DNA of 55,427 nucleotides from Aerococcus sp. UBA6277 (GCF_002440555.1 NZ_DJUR01000042.1:1-55427), one strand, 5' to 3'. Shown: positions 20,853 through 30,368, numbered from the stretch's first letter. The notes: generated by a model from the sequence alone, not told the origin. A program made the numbers and translations.

Positions 20853-21086
20853 ATGATTACGCAGTCCTTTTATCATTATGTACAAATATTTAGAAATGCC
20901 GATTTACTAGAGAGTGACCAGCAGGCGCAGTTTGCTGAGCTGGTCTTTTTAGATGGCGATTTTCCGAAATCAGCTAGCGATTTTGAAACAATTAGCAATT
21001 ATATTGAATTAAACCAACGCTATTCTGATTACGTATCGACATTTGATGAAGTTTGGCAATCCTACGCCGATAAATACCAGGTGTAG
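20853..21086 (+). CDS. YozE-like SAM-fold protein (UPF0346)
   Basis: This small 77-residue protein contains the pattern typical of the YozE family: SFYHYVQIFRN, then LVFLDGDFPKSASDFETISNYIE and a final FDEVWQSY. Family members have a SAM-like helical fold of unknown role and commonly follow ypmS. A GTG directly before the ATG (20850) could also be used. The ribosome binding site is weak (AGAAAGAG). Confidence 0.8.
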   Translation: MITQSFYHYVQIFRNADLLESDQQAQFAELVFLDGDFPKSASDFETISNYIELNQRYSDYVSTFDEVWQSYADKYQV

Positions 21087-21144
21087 GAGGAAATATTGGG
21101 TAAATATTTGAGACCAACATGTCTATCAGAAAGTAGTGAATCAT

Positions 21145-22731
21145 ATGTCAGAAGATGAAGATTTAAAAAACAAAGAAAATAATAATGAACAATTAGATAA
21201 AAAAGCAGTTACTGAGGAAGAAGTCCATTCAAGTGGTCAAAGCCACACAGATGCAAGTGGTCTAGAAGGACATGAGCCTGATAATGACCAAAAACCTAAA
21301 AAACGCGGTGTTTCTTGGCTAGTTTATATCCTGACCATCCTTATCGTTGGTGGGGGAACTTTTGTTGGGACATCTTACGTCTTAACTGGCCGTTTACCTG
21401 GTCAAAGTGTTATTACAGGGTCCTCAAGTACGACTCTAACCACTAGTGAAATCCAGAAAATTCAAGCTGCCTTCACTACCATTGTGGGCGACTACGTGGA
21501 TGATGTGGATCGAGATGCGGTGGTTGACGGGGCTATATCTGGAATGACAGAAGTGCTAGAAGACCCATATTCTCAGTATTTAACCGACCAATCAGCCCAA
21601 CAATTGGATGAAACCATCGAAGGGTCATTTGAAGGTATAGGGGCTGAAATCTTGGAAAAAGACGACTACATTCAAATTGTCAGCCCAATTAAGGGGTCTC
21701 CTGCTGAAGAAGCCGGCTTAATGGCCAATGATATCATCACAGCCGTAGACGGAGAGTCTATCCAAGGCTATACCGCAACCGAAGCGGTCGCTTTAATCCG
21801 CGGTGAAGCGGGCAGTGATGTCGTTTTAACGATCCAACGTGGTGAAGATACTTTTGACGTGACTGTCACAAGAGATACTGTGCCAATTCAAACCGTTTAT
21901 TACGAAATGTTAGAAGGGCAAGAAAGCACTGGTTATGTTCAAATTACGAGTTTTTCAACCCCAACTTACGATGAATTGGTTGCAGCTATTGAGGACTTAA
22001 GATCACAAGGGGCGAAGAAATTTGTCTTAGACGTTCGCGGCAACCCAGGAGGTTTATTAACTTCTGCCTTACAAATCGCCAATATGTTCTTAAATGATGG
22101 AGATACCATCATGCAAGTTCAAGAAAAAGATGCAGATCCTTATGTATATGAAGCATCAGACGCTGATTACGGGGACTTCCAAGTTGATGAAGATGTGGTC
22201 TTATTAGTAAATGAAGGGTCTGCTTCAGCTTCAGAAATTTTAGCTGCAGCCCTACAAGAGTCTGCAGGTATACCAGTTGTTGGTAGCCAAACCTTTGGTA
22301 AGGGGACTGTGCAAAATGTATTCTCCCTTGAATCTGATTCTGAACTGAAAATTACGATTGCCAAATGGTTGACACCAAATGGTACTTGGATCAATGAAAC
22401 AGGTGTAACGCCGGATGTTGAAGCCAACTTACCGGATTATGCTTCTTTAACTTTAATTGATACGAGTCAAACCTACCAAGAGGGCGATGCTTCAGAAGCG
22501 ATTAAAAATATCGAAGCGATTCTAGTGTCCTTAGGTTACCAAGATAGCGAAGCGGATGCTGTTTTTGCAGAGGATACAACCAGTGCTGTGCTAGCTTTAC
22601 AAGCGGACCAAGGACTCCCTGAAACAGGTGTGATTGATACGGAAACAGCGAGTGCCATGATTTCGGCTATCCAATCATTAATCGCTTCTAATGACACCCA
22701 ACTAGATAAAGCAGTAGAAGTTCTGGAATAA
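21145..22731 (+). CDS. S41 family C-terminal processing peptidase
   Basis: This is a serine protease of the CtpA/CtpB type acting outside the membrane. From ATG 21145 it has 528 residues; a GTG at 21136 is an alternative. An acidic cytoplasmic N-terminus precedes one membrane segment (about 56-78). A PDZ domain follows (GIGAEILEKDDYIQIVSPI onward, about 165-245). The protease core has the catalytic serine in NEGSASASEILAAAL and the lysine in GSQTFGKGTVQ. A C-terminal peptidoglycan-binding-like domain (LQADQGLPETGVIDTETA) ends the protein. Start context is weak; see the short frame at 21096. Confidence 0.9.
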   Translation: MSEDEDLKNKENNNEQLDKKAVTEEEVHSSGQSHTDASGLEGHEPDNDQKPKKRGVSWLVYILTILIVGGGTFVGTSYVLTGRLPGQSVITGSSSTTLTTSEIQKIQAAFTTIVGDYVDDVDRDAVVDGAISGMTEVLEDPYSQYLTDQSAQQLDETIEGSFEGIGAEILEKDDYIQIVSPIKGSPAEEAGLMANDIITAVDGESIQGYTATEAVALIRGEAGSDVVLTIQRGEDTFDVTVTRDTVPIQTVYYEMLEGQESTGYVQITSFSTPTYDELVAAIEDLRSQGAKKFVLDVRGNPGGLLTSALQIANMFLNDGDTIMQVQEKDADPYVYEASDADYGDFQVDEDVVLLVNEGSASASEILAAALQESAGIPVVGSQTFGKGTVQNVFSLESDSELKITIAKWLTPNGTWINETGVTPDVEANLPDYASLTLIDTSQTYQEGDASEAIKNIEAILVSLGYQDSEADAVFAEDTTSAVLALQADQGLPETGVIDTETASAMISAIQSLIASNDTQLDKAVEVLE

Positions 22732-22825
22732 TAAAAACAAAAGCGCTAAAATGGTAGGGTGCTATAGGTACAAATGAATATACTAAAAGAATGGGTATTA
22801 GAACCCAGTGAAAAGGATTGACCTT

Positions 22826-23386
22826 ATGAAAAAGTTTTTTGATGAAGTATTTTCAGTTGTGATTTCAGTTGTGATCGCGCTTGTTATCTTCTGGGTGGTT
22901 AGAACATATTTCTTCTATCCATTTAGAGTTGACGGCGATTCAATGGCCAACACGATGATAGATGGGGACCGGTTTGTCCTAAGTTTAACAGAAGAAATTG
23001 ACCAGTCTGATATTGTCGTTTTCCCAGCGCCAGACGGCTCAGGCGACGAGTATGTGAAACGGATTATCGGGGTACCGGGAGACACAATTGAATACAAAGA
23101 TGATGTTTTATATATCAATGGCGAAGCGATTGACGAACCTTATTTAGATTCTATCAAAGAAGACTACTTTGAGCGATTCCCAGATGATACAACTTTTACC
23201 AACGACTTTACCCTTGAAGAAATTACCGGCGAAACAACTGTTCCAGAAGGCAAGTACTTCGTATTAGGAGACAACCGGGAAGTATCCCATGACTCCCGTT
23301 ACTTCGGTTTTATTGATGCTGATAGCGTGGAAGGCACAACCCACTTTAGGTATTGGCCATTTTCCGACTTCGGTAGTGTACAATAG
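22826..23386 (+). CDS. lepB: Type I signal peptidase
   Basis: LepB removes signal peptides from secreted proteins. From ATG 22826 (behind AAAAGG) the protein has 186 residues; a GTG at 22808 lacks a ribosome binding site. One N-terminal membrane segment (about 8-29) leads to the catalytic serine in VDGDSMANTM (Ser39). The catalytic lysine is in YVKRIIGVPGD (about Lys78), and GDNREVSHDSRYFG is the box E motif. It is followed by a terminator. Confidence 0.95.
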   Translation: MKKFFDEVFSVVISVVIALVIFWVVRTYFFYPFRVDGDSMANTMIDGDRFVLSLTEEIDQSDIVVFPAPDGSGDEYVKRIIGVPGDTIEYKDDVLYINGEAIDEPYLDSIKEDYFERFPDDTTFTNDFTLEEITGETTVPEGKYFVLGDNREVSHDSRYFGFIDADSVEGTTHFRYWPFSDFGSVQ

Positions 23387-23423
23387 TAATAGATAGGTAT
23401 AAAAACAGTCACAAATATGCATT

Positions 23424-23453
23424 AAAAAGTTGGCGCACTTAGCCAACTTTTTT
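23424..23453 (+). terminator. Terminator between lepB and rbgA
   Basis: AAAAGTTGGC (23425-23434), loop GCACTTA, GCCAACTTTT, then further T residues. It lies only about 20 bases before rbgA, so readthrough probably matters for rbgA-rnhB expression. Confidence 0.88.
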
Positions 23454-23472
23454 AAATGAAAGGAGCTTAACC

Positions 23473-24348
23473 ATGGCACATATTCAATGGTATCCTGGCC
23501 ATATGGCTAAGGCAAAAAAAGAGGTTCAAAGTCAACTTAGTGCAGTGGATATCGTCCTTGAAATTAGGGACGCCCGTATTCCAACAGCCAGTATGAACCC
23601 CATGTTAGACGAAATCATTAAAAATAAACGCCACATGATTGTTTTAAATAAACAAGATTTGGCCGACCCCCAACAAACCAAAGAATGGGTCAAAGCCCTT
23701 AGTGGCGAAAACAAATTAGCTATCGCTTTAGATTCTAAAAAACTAGGTGACATGAAAATTTTCCGCCAAGCTTTAAAAGACTTTACCCAAGATATCCAAG
23801 ACAAGTGGCGCAACAAAGGGATTCTACACAAATCGATCCGGGTAATGGTTATTGGGATTCCAAACGTTGGTAAATCAACCTTTATCAACCAGTTTACCAA
23901 GCAAAAGAAAGCCCAAGTAGGGAATAAACCAGGCGTTACAAAAGGACAGCAATGGATTAAAATCGATAAAGATTTTGAACTATTGGACACACCAGGTATC
24001 TTATGGCCGAAATTTGAAGACCAGGAAGTAGCCGACAAACTGGCCCTAACTGGTGGGATTAAAGACACCCATTTCTATAAGGATGACGTCGCTTTATTCG
24101 CCCTAGAATTCTTCCTACATTATTACCCGGATGCTATCAGCAACTACTACCCAATCGAGGCTGAAGCCCCCCCCCCGCCGTATCCCGACCTATTGATGGC
24201 CTTAACCAAGCGAATGGGCATGTTAGAAGACTACGACCGGGCTTCAGACAAGATTATCCGTGACTATCGAGACGGTAAACTGGGCCGCATGACCCTAGAC
24301 CGGATTGAAGAATACCAAATTTCAGAAAATATTGAGGTAAGTGATTAA
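23473..24348 (+). CDS. rbgA: Ribosome biogenesis GTPase RbgA (YlqF)
   Basis: RbgA assists late 50S subunit assembly. The 291-residue protein is circularly permuted: WYPGHMAKAKKE at the start, G4 NKQDL at about 58-62, then G1 GIPNVGKST at about 130-138 and G3 DTPGI at about 174-178. The C-terminal domain ends DRIEEYQI. A run of ten C (24167-24176) within the coding region encodes a proline run in a variable linker, which is unusual and could slip. AAGGAG precedes the ATG. The stop codon abuts the rnhB start. Confidence 0.94.
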   Translation: MAHIQWYPGHMAKAKKEVQSQLSAVDIVLEIRDARIPTASMNPMLDEIIKNKRHMIVLNKQDLADPQQTKEWVKALSGENKLAIALDSKKLGDMKIFRQALKDFTQDIQDKWRNKGILHKSIRVMVIGIPNVGKSTFINQFTKQKKAQVGNKPGVTKGQQWIKIDKDFELLDTPGILWPKFEDQEVADKLALTGGIKDTHFYKDDVALFALEFFLHYYPDAISNYYPIEAEAPPPPYPDLLMALTKRMGMLEDYDRASDKIIRDYRDGKLGRMTLDRIEEYQISENIEVSD

Positions 24349-25158
24349 ATGACTGACGAGAAAAAGACAGCCTTTGACTTAGCTGACTTAGGCAATTTAA
24401 AAATCGGCCAAATTCAAACCTACTTGGCCTCAAATGAGGTTGACCCAGTCTACGTACAAGCTTTACGAGAAGATAGCCGTAAAGGGGTGCAAAATGCCTT
24501 GTTACGCTATGACAAGGCCTTACTTAAGCAGCGAGCGATTTTTGACCAGATTGAACAGCTAAAAACGCGAGAAAACGAACTACGTCAGCAAGGCTATCAA
24601 TTGATTGCTGGGGTGGATGAAGTTGGACGTGGTCCCTTAGCAGGTCCGGTTGTCACTAGTGCTGTTATTTTGCCTAGTGACATGCCACCGGTATATTTTA
24701 ATGATTCTAAACAGTTATCCCATGCAAAACGCCAAGCCTTGGTGGCAGATATTGAAAAATATGCCATCGCAAAAACGATTGGGATCCAAACAGCTGAAGA
24801 AATAGACCAAACAAATATTTTAATTGCCACAAAGCAAGCTATGATATCTGCTTTAGACCAATTGCATCCGGCACCTGATTATGTCTTAATCGACGCGGTC
24901 CATTTGAATGACTACAAGAAGGCGCCTCAAGAAGCTATTATTAAGGGCGATGCGACGGTTTATGCCATTGCAGCAGCGTCCATTTATGCCAAAGAATACC
25001 GGGATAACTTGATGGCAGAATATGCAGACCTATATCCAGGATACGGTTTTGAAGCCAATGCTGGGTACGGGACTAAACAACATTTAGATGGTTTAAAAAA
25101 ATACGGTCCAAGTCCCATTCACCGCAAGACGTTTGCGCCGGTGAAAAATTATTTGTAA
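24349..25158 (+). CDS. rnhB: Ribonuclease HII
   Basis: RnhB cleaves RNA in RNA-DNA hybrids and at single ribonucleotides. The 269-residue protein has an N-terminal extension of about 80 residues, common in Firmicutes. The catalytic core begins GVDEVGRGPLAGPVV, with Asp90 and Glu91 as first metal ligands, and includes LIDAVHL and AAASIYAKEYRD. It ends with GYGTKQHLDGLKKYGPSPIHRKTFAPV, also typical. The ATG directly follows the rbgA stop, so translation is probably coupled. Confidence 0.96.
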   Translation: MTDEKKTAFDLADLGNLKIGQIQTYLASNEVDPVYVQALREDSRKGVQNALLRYDKALLKQRAIFDQIEQLKTRENELRQQGYQLIAGVDEVGRGPLAGPVVTSAVILPSDMPPVYFNDSKQLSHAKRQALVADIEKYAIAKTIGIQTAEEIDQTNILIATKQAMISALDQLHPAPDYVLIDAVHLNDYKKAPQEAIIKGDATVYAIAAASIYAKEYRDNLMAEYADLYPGYGFEANAGYGTKQHLDGLKKYGPSPIHRKTFAPVKNYL

Positions 25159-25186
25159 AAATAAATCATGCTAATTAGTCAAATTC

Positions 25187-25227
25187 AACCACCTCCTACG
25201 TATATACATGTAAAGGGGTGGTTTTTT
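25187..25227 (+). terminator. Terminator-like hairpin that contains the dprA ribosome binding site
   Basis: AACCACCTC (25187-25195) pairs with GGGGTGGTT (25215-25223) through a 19-base loop, and T residues follow. The right arm includes the only ribosome binding site for dprA, and the TTG start of dprA lies in the T run. It may end rnhB transcription, hide the dprA ribosome binding site, or both. Confidence 0.65.
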
Positions 25228-26146
25228 GTTATTTGAAATTGAAAATCCGTATATTGATATGATGCTTAAAAATGAGGAAGATGTCTTAGCTATGACGGAA
25301 TCGATGTTAGTCTATGCCTTTGAATCTGGTATATTTACCTACCGGGAATTGGCCGATATGATTCAAGCCCAAGTGACTAGTGTCAAAGACTTAGACAGGC
25401 ATATACAAGGTCTTCAAGATACACAGAAATTAAAGGCTTGGGGACGGTTTAAGCAAAAGTACTCACTTGCTTATTTTAGAAAATTGTATAAACGTTATCA
25501 TATTCAACCGGTGACCATCCTCGATACGCAAACATATCCAAAAGCCTTACTGCAAACCTACCAACCTAATTTAGTTTTATTTTGCCAGGGGAATCTAGCT
25601 TTTTTTCAAAAACCTGCTATGGCTGTTGTGGGGTCTAGACAAATGACTACTTACGGTAAGTCAGCTATTGACCAACTGATCCCTGAATTAAGTGAAGCAG
25701 TGGTGATTGTTTCTGGCTTAGCTAAAGGGGTGGACGCCTATACCCACAAACGTGCAATGGCACATGGTGATACTATTGCCGTTATTGGCACAGGCTTGTT
25801 GACTTCATACCCAAGTGACCACTTAAAGTTGCAGGCAGCAATTGCCCAAAATCATTTGCTCGTTTCACCACTACCCAACCACGCTAAAATTCAACGCTGG
25901 CATTTCCCTTACCGAAATCTAGCTATTGCAGGACTCAGTCAAGCAACTATGGTCATTGAGGCAGCTGAAAAATCTGGATCATTAATCACGGCTAATTATG
26001 CCTTACAAGAAAATAGGCTGGTTTTTGCAGTGCCAGGTCCGATTTCGAACCCTTTTTCTGCAGGGACCAACCAATTAATATACTACGGCGCAACGCCGGC
26101 ATTACAGGCTTCAGAAATCCTGCGCGACTTATTTTTCAGTATATAG
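25226..26146 (+). CDS. dprA: DNA processing protein DprA (Smf)
   Basis: DprA protects incoming single-stranded DNA during transformation and loads RecA onto it. The 306-residue product has an N-terminal helical domain and the Rossmann core: MAVVGSRQMTTYGK, VSGLAKGVDAYTHKRAM and TIAVIGTGLLTSYPSDH. It continues with VVIEAAEKSGSLITANYALQ-like residues and the AVPGPISNPFSAGTNQLI block. The TTG start at 25226 lies behind AAGGGGTG. The gene indicates at least part of a competence system; no other com genes are present here. Confidence 0.93.
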   Translation: MLFEIENPYIDMMLKNEEDVLAMTESMLVYAFESGIFTYRELADMIQAQVTSVKDLDRHIQGLQDTQKLKAWGRFKQKYSLAYFRKLYKRYHIQPVTILDTQTYPKALLQTYQPNLVLFCQGNLAFFQKPAMAVVGSRQMTTYGKSAIDQLIPELSEAVVIVSGLAKGVDAYTHKRAMAHGDTIAVIGTGLLTSYPSDHLKLQAAIAQNHLLVSPLPNHAKIQRWHFPYRNLAIAGLSQATMVIEAAEKSGSLITANYALQENRLVFAVPGPISNPFSAGTNQLIYYGATPALQASEILRDLFFSI

Positions 26147-26171
26147 AAAAATTTAAATTTTGCCTGTAAAT

Positions 26172-26199
26172 TTGCCAACGAATAACTTTCTACTATAAT
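26172..26199 (+). promoter_or_regulatory. Upstream promoter of topA
   Basis: TTGCCA (26172-26177), 16 bases, TATAAT (26194-26199). Together with the second promoter about 100 bases downstream it suggests tandem transcription starts for topA. Confidence 0.55.
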
Positions 26200-26271
26200 T
26201 AAATGGGCATATATTGCTTGCTTATTTTAACTTTAGGTTATATATTCATTTGTAGCAATTAATTTTCATAT

Positions 26272-26299
26272 TTGACAAATGCTATTATTCTAGCATAAT
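26272..26299 (+). promoter_or_regulatory. Downstream promoter of topA
   Basis: TTGACA (26272-26277), 16 bases, CATAAT (26294-26299), 43 bases before the chosen start codon. Confidence 0.65.
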
Positions 26300-26342
26300 A
26301 TGTAAAGCGATTTAGAAATGGATATCAGAAAGGAGCTTGTCG

Positions 26343-28421
26343 TTGGCATATAAATATTTAGTAATCGTAGAATCTCCGACGAAAGCCAAAACTATAGATA
26401 AGTACTTAGGTAGAAATTATAGAGTTGTAGCCAGCAAAGGTCATTTACGTGATTTACCAAAATCGCGTATGGGTATTGATATTGAGAATGACTATGAACC
26501 GGACTATATTAACATCCGTGGTAAAGGGCCTTTAATTAAAGAGTTACGTAAAGATGCAAAGAAAGCTGAAAAAGTCTTTCTTGCGAGTGACCCGGACCGT
26601 GAAGGGGAAGCAATTGCCTTCCATTTAGCCCACATCTTAGGCTTAAACCCTGAAGACCCAATCCGTGTAACCTATAATGAGGTAACCAAAGAAGCTGTTA
26701 AAGAGGCAATCGCAAACCCACGTCCAATTAATATGGACCTTGTAGACGCTCAACAAGCACGCCGTGTGTTAGACCGTTTAGTAGGTTACAATTTATCCCC
26801 GATGCTATGGAAGAAAGTAAAGAAAGGGTTATCTGCTGGTCGGGTACAATCCGTTGCTTTACATATGATTATCAACCGGGAAAATGAAATCCGTGCTTTC
26901 AAACCTGAAGAGTACTGGACAATTGAAGGGTCATTTATTAAAGATCGTAAGACCTTTAAAGCTAATGCTTCAAAGTTCAAGGGTAAAAAACTTAATTTGA
27001 AAAACGAAGCGGACGTTAAAGCTTTTATGGCGGAAATTAAAACGCAAGACTTCACCGTTGAAAACGTGACGGAAAAAGAACGTAAGCGTAACCCGCAAAA
27101 ACCTTTTACCACTTCGTCTATGCAACAAGAAGCGGCGAAAAAATTAAACTTCCGGACCCGTAAAACCATGATGGTGGCCCAACAACTATATGAAGGGATC
27201 AAACTAGGCAGCGGAGCACCAGTAGGTTTGATTACTTATATGCGTACCGATTCAACTCGTATCTCTGATTCAGCCAAAGCCGGTGCAAAATCATATATTA
27301 CCAATACTTATGGTAAGGAATACTTAGGTTACCAAGCAGCAAGTAAGCAAGCCCAAGGGTCACAAGATGCCCATGAAGCGATTCGTCCTTCATCAGCTGA
27401 CCGGACACCGGATGCTATTAAAGATTACTTGTCTCGTGATCAATTCCGTTTGTACTCATTGATTTGGTCTCGTTTTATGGCTAGTCTAATGGCACCAGCC
27501 ATCTATGACACTGTATCTGCTGATTTGGTACAAAACCAAGCGACTTTTAGAGCAAATGGTTCTAAAATTAAGTTTGAAGGTTACCAAAAAGTTTATACAG
27601 AAGCCAACAACAAAGACAATATCTTACCAGAATTAGTTAACGGTGAAACAGTGAAGTCTAAAGACTTAGAACCAAGTCAACACTTCACCCAACCACCAGC
27701 TCGCTATACAGAGGCTTCTTTAATCAAGAAACTAGAAGAAGATGGCGTTGGCCGTCCATCAACATACTCACCAACCATCGAAACACTGATTAAGCGCTAC
27801 TATGTAAAATTAGAAGCCAAACGATTTGAACCAACTGAACTAGGTGAAATTGTCGATAAGATGATCACTGAATTCTTCCCAGAAATCGTGGATACGTCAT
27901 TTACAGCTGATCTTGAAAAAGAATTAGATGAAATTGAAACAGACCAAAAAGAATGGGTTGAAGTGATTGATGCCTTCTTTAAACCATTCCATAAAGAGCT
28001 TGAAAAAGCGGAAGTGGAAATGGAAAAAATTGAAATCAAAGATGAACCAGCTGGCTTTAAATGTCCAGTTGATGGCGGTGAAATGGTCATTAAAATGGGT
28101 CGTTTCGGTAAATTTTATGCCTGCGCCAACTTCCCAGACTGTCGCCACACCGAAGCTATTGTGAAAGAGATAGGTGTAACTTGTCCGAAATGCCATGAAG
28201 GTCAAGTAGTTGAACGTAAATCGAAGAAAAATCGTATCTTTTACGGTTGCTCTAGATACCCAGACTGTGACTTTACTGACTGGAACAAACCAATCGGTCG
28301 TGCATGTCCAAAATGTGACCATTACTTGGTTGAGAAGAAAATCCGTGGTGGTAAACAAATCGTTTGTCCAAACGGTGACTACGAAGAAGACGTGCAAAAA
28401 GGTGAAGCAGTAGAAGCATAA
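26343..28421 (+). CDS. topA: DNA topoisomerase I
   Basis: TopA is a type IA topoisomerase that relaxes negative supercoils. The Toprim domain begins [14 protein letters not shown], with the [13 protein letters not shown] motif at about 80-92. The catalytic tyrosine is in [11 protein letters not shown] (about Tyr299). Three C-terminal zinc-finger units follow (CPVDGGEM...CANFPDC, CPKCHEG...CSRYPDC, CPKCDHY...CPNGDYE). The start chosen is TTG 26343, seven bases from AAGGAG (26330-26335); the TTG at 26337 is only one base away. Length is 692 residues. The order dprA-topA-xerC is conserved in Lactobacillales. Confidence 0.97.
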   Translation: MAYKYLVIVESPTKAKTIDKYLGRNYRVVASKGHLRDLPKSRMGIDIENDYEPDYINIRGKGPLIKELRKDAKKAEKVFLASDPDREGEAIAFHLAHILGLNPEDPIRVTYNEVTKEAVKEAIANPRPINMDLVDAQQARRVLDRLVGYNLSPMLWKKVKKGLSAGRVQSVALHMIINRENEIRAFKPEEYWTIEGSFIKDRKTFKANASKFKGKKLNLKNEADVKAFMAEIKTQDFTVENVTEKERKRNPQKPFTTSSMQQEAAKKLNFRTRKTMMVAQQLYEGIKLGSGAPVGLITYMRTDSTRISDSAKAGAKSYITNTYGKEYLGYQAASKQAQGSQDAHEAIRPSSADRTPDAIKDYLSRDQFRLYSLIWSRFMASLMAPAIYDTVSADLVQNQATFRANGSKIKFEGYQKVYTEANNKDNILPELVNGETVKSKDLEPSQHFTQPPARYTEASLIKKLEEDGVGRPSTYSPTIETLIKRYYVKLEAKRFEPTELGEIVDKMITEFFPEIVDTSFTADLEKELDEIETDQKEWVEVIDAFFKPFHKELEKAEVEMEKIEIKDEPAGFKCPVDGGEMVIKMGRFGKFYACANFPDCRHTEAIVKEIGVTCPKCHEGQVVERKSKKNRIFYGCSRYPDCDFTDWNKPIGRACPKCDHYLVEKKIRGGKQIVCPNGDYEEDVQKGEAVEA

Positions 28422-28504
28422 GCCCTCTAAAAATAATGTCAAAATTTGAAAACATCCTTATCGTTGTGGTATATTTTAGCCACTAATAGAGAGGGTGTTT
28501 TTTA

Positions 28505-29440
28505 ATGCCAACAGATGACTTTAAAAGTTTATTCAGCGACTATTTAACCCATGAAAGACAATATTCACCAGAAACCATCAAGGCCTACATGGCTGATTTA
28601 GACAACTTTCAAGCATTTATGAAGGATGCGGGTATAGACCAAATAGATCAAGTGGCTTACAGGGATATTCGGATCTACCTAGGTAATCTGCAGCGGGACG
28701 GTCTGTCAAGGAAATCTATTTCCCGCCACCTATCCAGTTTGCGTTCTGCCTACAATTTACTGCTTGACCGTGAATTAGTCAGGGAAAATCCTTTTAATTA
28801 TGTGAAAACTGCTAAAACAGGACTTAAATTGCCTGATTTTTTCTACGAATCAGAAGTTCAGTCATTATTTGATTCGGTCCAAGGAAACGATCCAATTGCC
28901 CTTAGAAACCGCGCCTTGTTAGAATTCTTGTATGGAACAGGAGCCCGGGTTTCTGAAGTTAGAGACTTAGCCATCAATCAAGTAGACCTAACAGCCGACA
29001 TGGTCCTCTTGCGTGGGAAAGGCAACAAAGACCGGTATGTACCAATTGGGTCATTTTGCCACGATGCCTTAGTAGATTACCTGGAAAATGGTAGAAGCCA
29101 ACTCATAGCTAAGGGCCATTTTGAGGGCGCAGAACATGCGTTCGTATTTGTGAATTATAAGGGTGAACAGTTGACTAGCCAGGGGATTGCTTACATTTTA
29201 GACCAAATGGTCAAAAAGTCAGCCACCACCTTGTCCATCCATCCCCATAAATTGCGACATTCATTTGCCACTCATTTACTCAACAATGGGGCGGATATAA
29301 GAACTGTTCAAGAACTACTAGGCCATGCTTCCTTATCCACTACACAAATTTACACCCATTTATCAAAAGAAAAATTACGGGATAACTATCTACAGTTTCA
29401 TCCCCATGCCAAACAGAAAAAAGAGCGTCCCAAAGATTAG
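28505..29440 (+). CDS. xerC: Tyrosine recombinase XerC
   Basis: XerC acts with XerD at dif to resolve chromosome dimers. The 311-residue product has the SAM-like N-terminal DNA-binding domain (YSPETIKAYMADLDNF) and the catalytic domain with GARVSEVRDL (Arg), GKGNKDRYVPI (Lys), HKLRHSFATHLL (His, Arg), LLGHASLSTTQIYTH (His, Tyr). It sits behind topA as in many Firmicutes. The ribosome binding site GAGAGGGTG is followed by a T run before the ATG, and its AGAGGG can pair with CCCTCT just after the topA stop. Confidence 0.93.
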   Translation: MPTDDFKSLFSDYLTHERQYSPETIKAYMADLDNFQAFMKDAGIDQIDQVAYRDIRIYLGNLQRDGLSRKSISRHLSSLRSAYNLLLDRELVRENPFNYVKTAKTGLKLPDFFYESEVQSLFDSVQGNDPIALRNRALLEFLYGTGARVSEVRDLAINQVDLTADMVLLRGKGNKDRYVPIGSFCHDALVDYLENGRSQLIAKGHFEGAEHAFVFVNYKGEQLTSQGIAYILDQMVKKSATTLSIHPHKLRHSFATHLLNNGADIRTVQELLGHASLSTTQIYTHLSKEKLRDNYLQFHPHAKQKKERPKD

Positions 29441-29475
29441 CTTGTTGAAGTGCTAATCTGGGATCGCTCTTTATT
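29420..29475. terminator. Bidirectional terminator between xerC and plsY
   Basis: A long two-part stem (AAGAGCG, TCCCA and AGATTAGC pairing with GCTAATCT, TGGGA and CGCTCTT) overlaps the 3' end of xerC. It separates two convergent genes. Confidence 0.88.
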
Positions 29476-29493
29476 TTATCGATTTTGATTCAT

Positions 29494-30096
29494 TTATTTT
29501 TTCTTGGCTTTGTTTAAACCAAAGGGCACTTTTGATTCTGTCCCTTGACGAATCCGTTTAATGTTATCTGTATGACGGACAACAACTAGAATTAAGACTA
29601 AAACAGTCGCAATTGTTAAGCCCAAGTCTTGGTAGAATAAGCTTAAAATCGTTGCAAAAATCACCGCAAAGATTGAAGAAAAGCTTACCATACTTGTGAT
29701 GAATAAGGATACAAAGAATGATGCGATTGAAATCAAAGCAAATACCGGATGATAGGCTAAAACTACACCAAATGAAGTTGCCACTGCTTTACCACCATTA
29801 AATTTCAGGAATAGTGGGAATGAATGACCAACGATGGCCATACCACCAAATAGTAAGGGATGTAAGCCAGGATTCAACCAGACGGCTAGTAAGACGGGGA
29901 TAGCCCCCTTTACCATATCACAGATGAAAACAAGGACGCCTCCGGTGGTACCAAAAGCTCGGAAGGCATTTGTTGTACCAATATTTCCTGAGCCGAATTG
30001 GCGAATATCTTTTTTATAGACGAGTTTGCCGACAACTAAACCAAAGGGAATAGACCCCAATAGATAAGCGACGACTAGTAATAGAATCGTTAACAT
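29494..30096 (-). CDS. plsY: Glycerol-3-phosphate acyltransferase PlsY
   Basis: PlsY is an integral membrane enzyme that transfers the acyl group from acyl-phosphate to glycerol-3-phosphate, the first step of phospholipid synthesis. The 200-residue product has five or so hydrophobic segments. Its three family motifs are visible: GSIPFGLVVG, GSGNIGTTNAFRAFG and the FLKFNGGKAVATSFGV block. It is divergent from parE-parC, an arrangement found in many Gram-positive bacteria. Confidence 0.95.
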   Translation of the reverse strand: MLTILLLVVAYLLGSIPFGLVVGKLVYKKDIRQFGSGNIGTTNAFRAFGTTGGVLVFICDMVKGAIPVLLAVWLNPGLHPLLFGGMAIVGHSFPLFLKFNGGKAVATSFGVVLAYHPVFALISIASFFVSLFITSMVSFSSIFAVIFATILSLFYQDLGLTIATVLVLILVVVRHTDNIKRIRQGTESKVPFGLNKAKKK

Positions 30097-30368
30097 GATT
30101 TAATTCCTTTCAATAAATCTATGGACTCCTTTTATTATATCATTAATTGGAAAGAATACAGTTATATGAGATAAATTTAAATATTGCAAATCTAATTAGC
30201 AAGTGATGAAAATCAAAATTTTCCTAAGATTATTTTCTATCTTTCGAATATTTTTAGGCTATAATGTATGAGTTGCCCGCAAATAAATGGGCTTATTAAT
30301 ATTGATTCTATTTGGCAAATCTGCGGTTTTAATATATGATGAAAAAGATTGAAAGTGGGGTAAACGAT

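Noticed and set aside
23532..24068. 178-codon minus-strand frame opposite rbgA
   Set aside because: It lies fully within a well-supported gene and shows no domain pattern.
27924..28442. 172-codon minus-strand frame opposite topA
   Set aside because: It mirrors the zinc-finger coding region of topA, is rich in Phe/Trp/Thr as expected of antisense translation, and has no ribosome binding site or family features.
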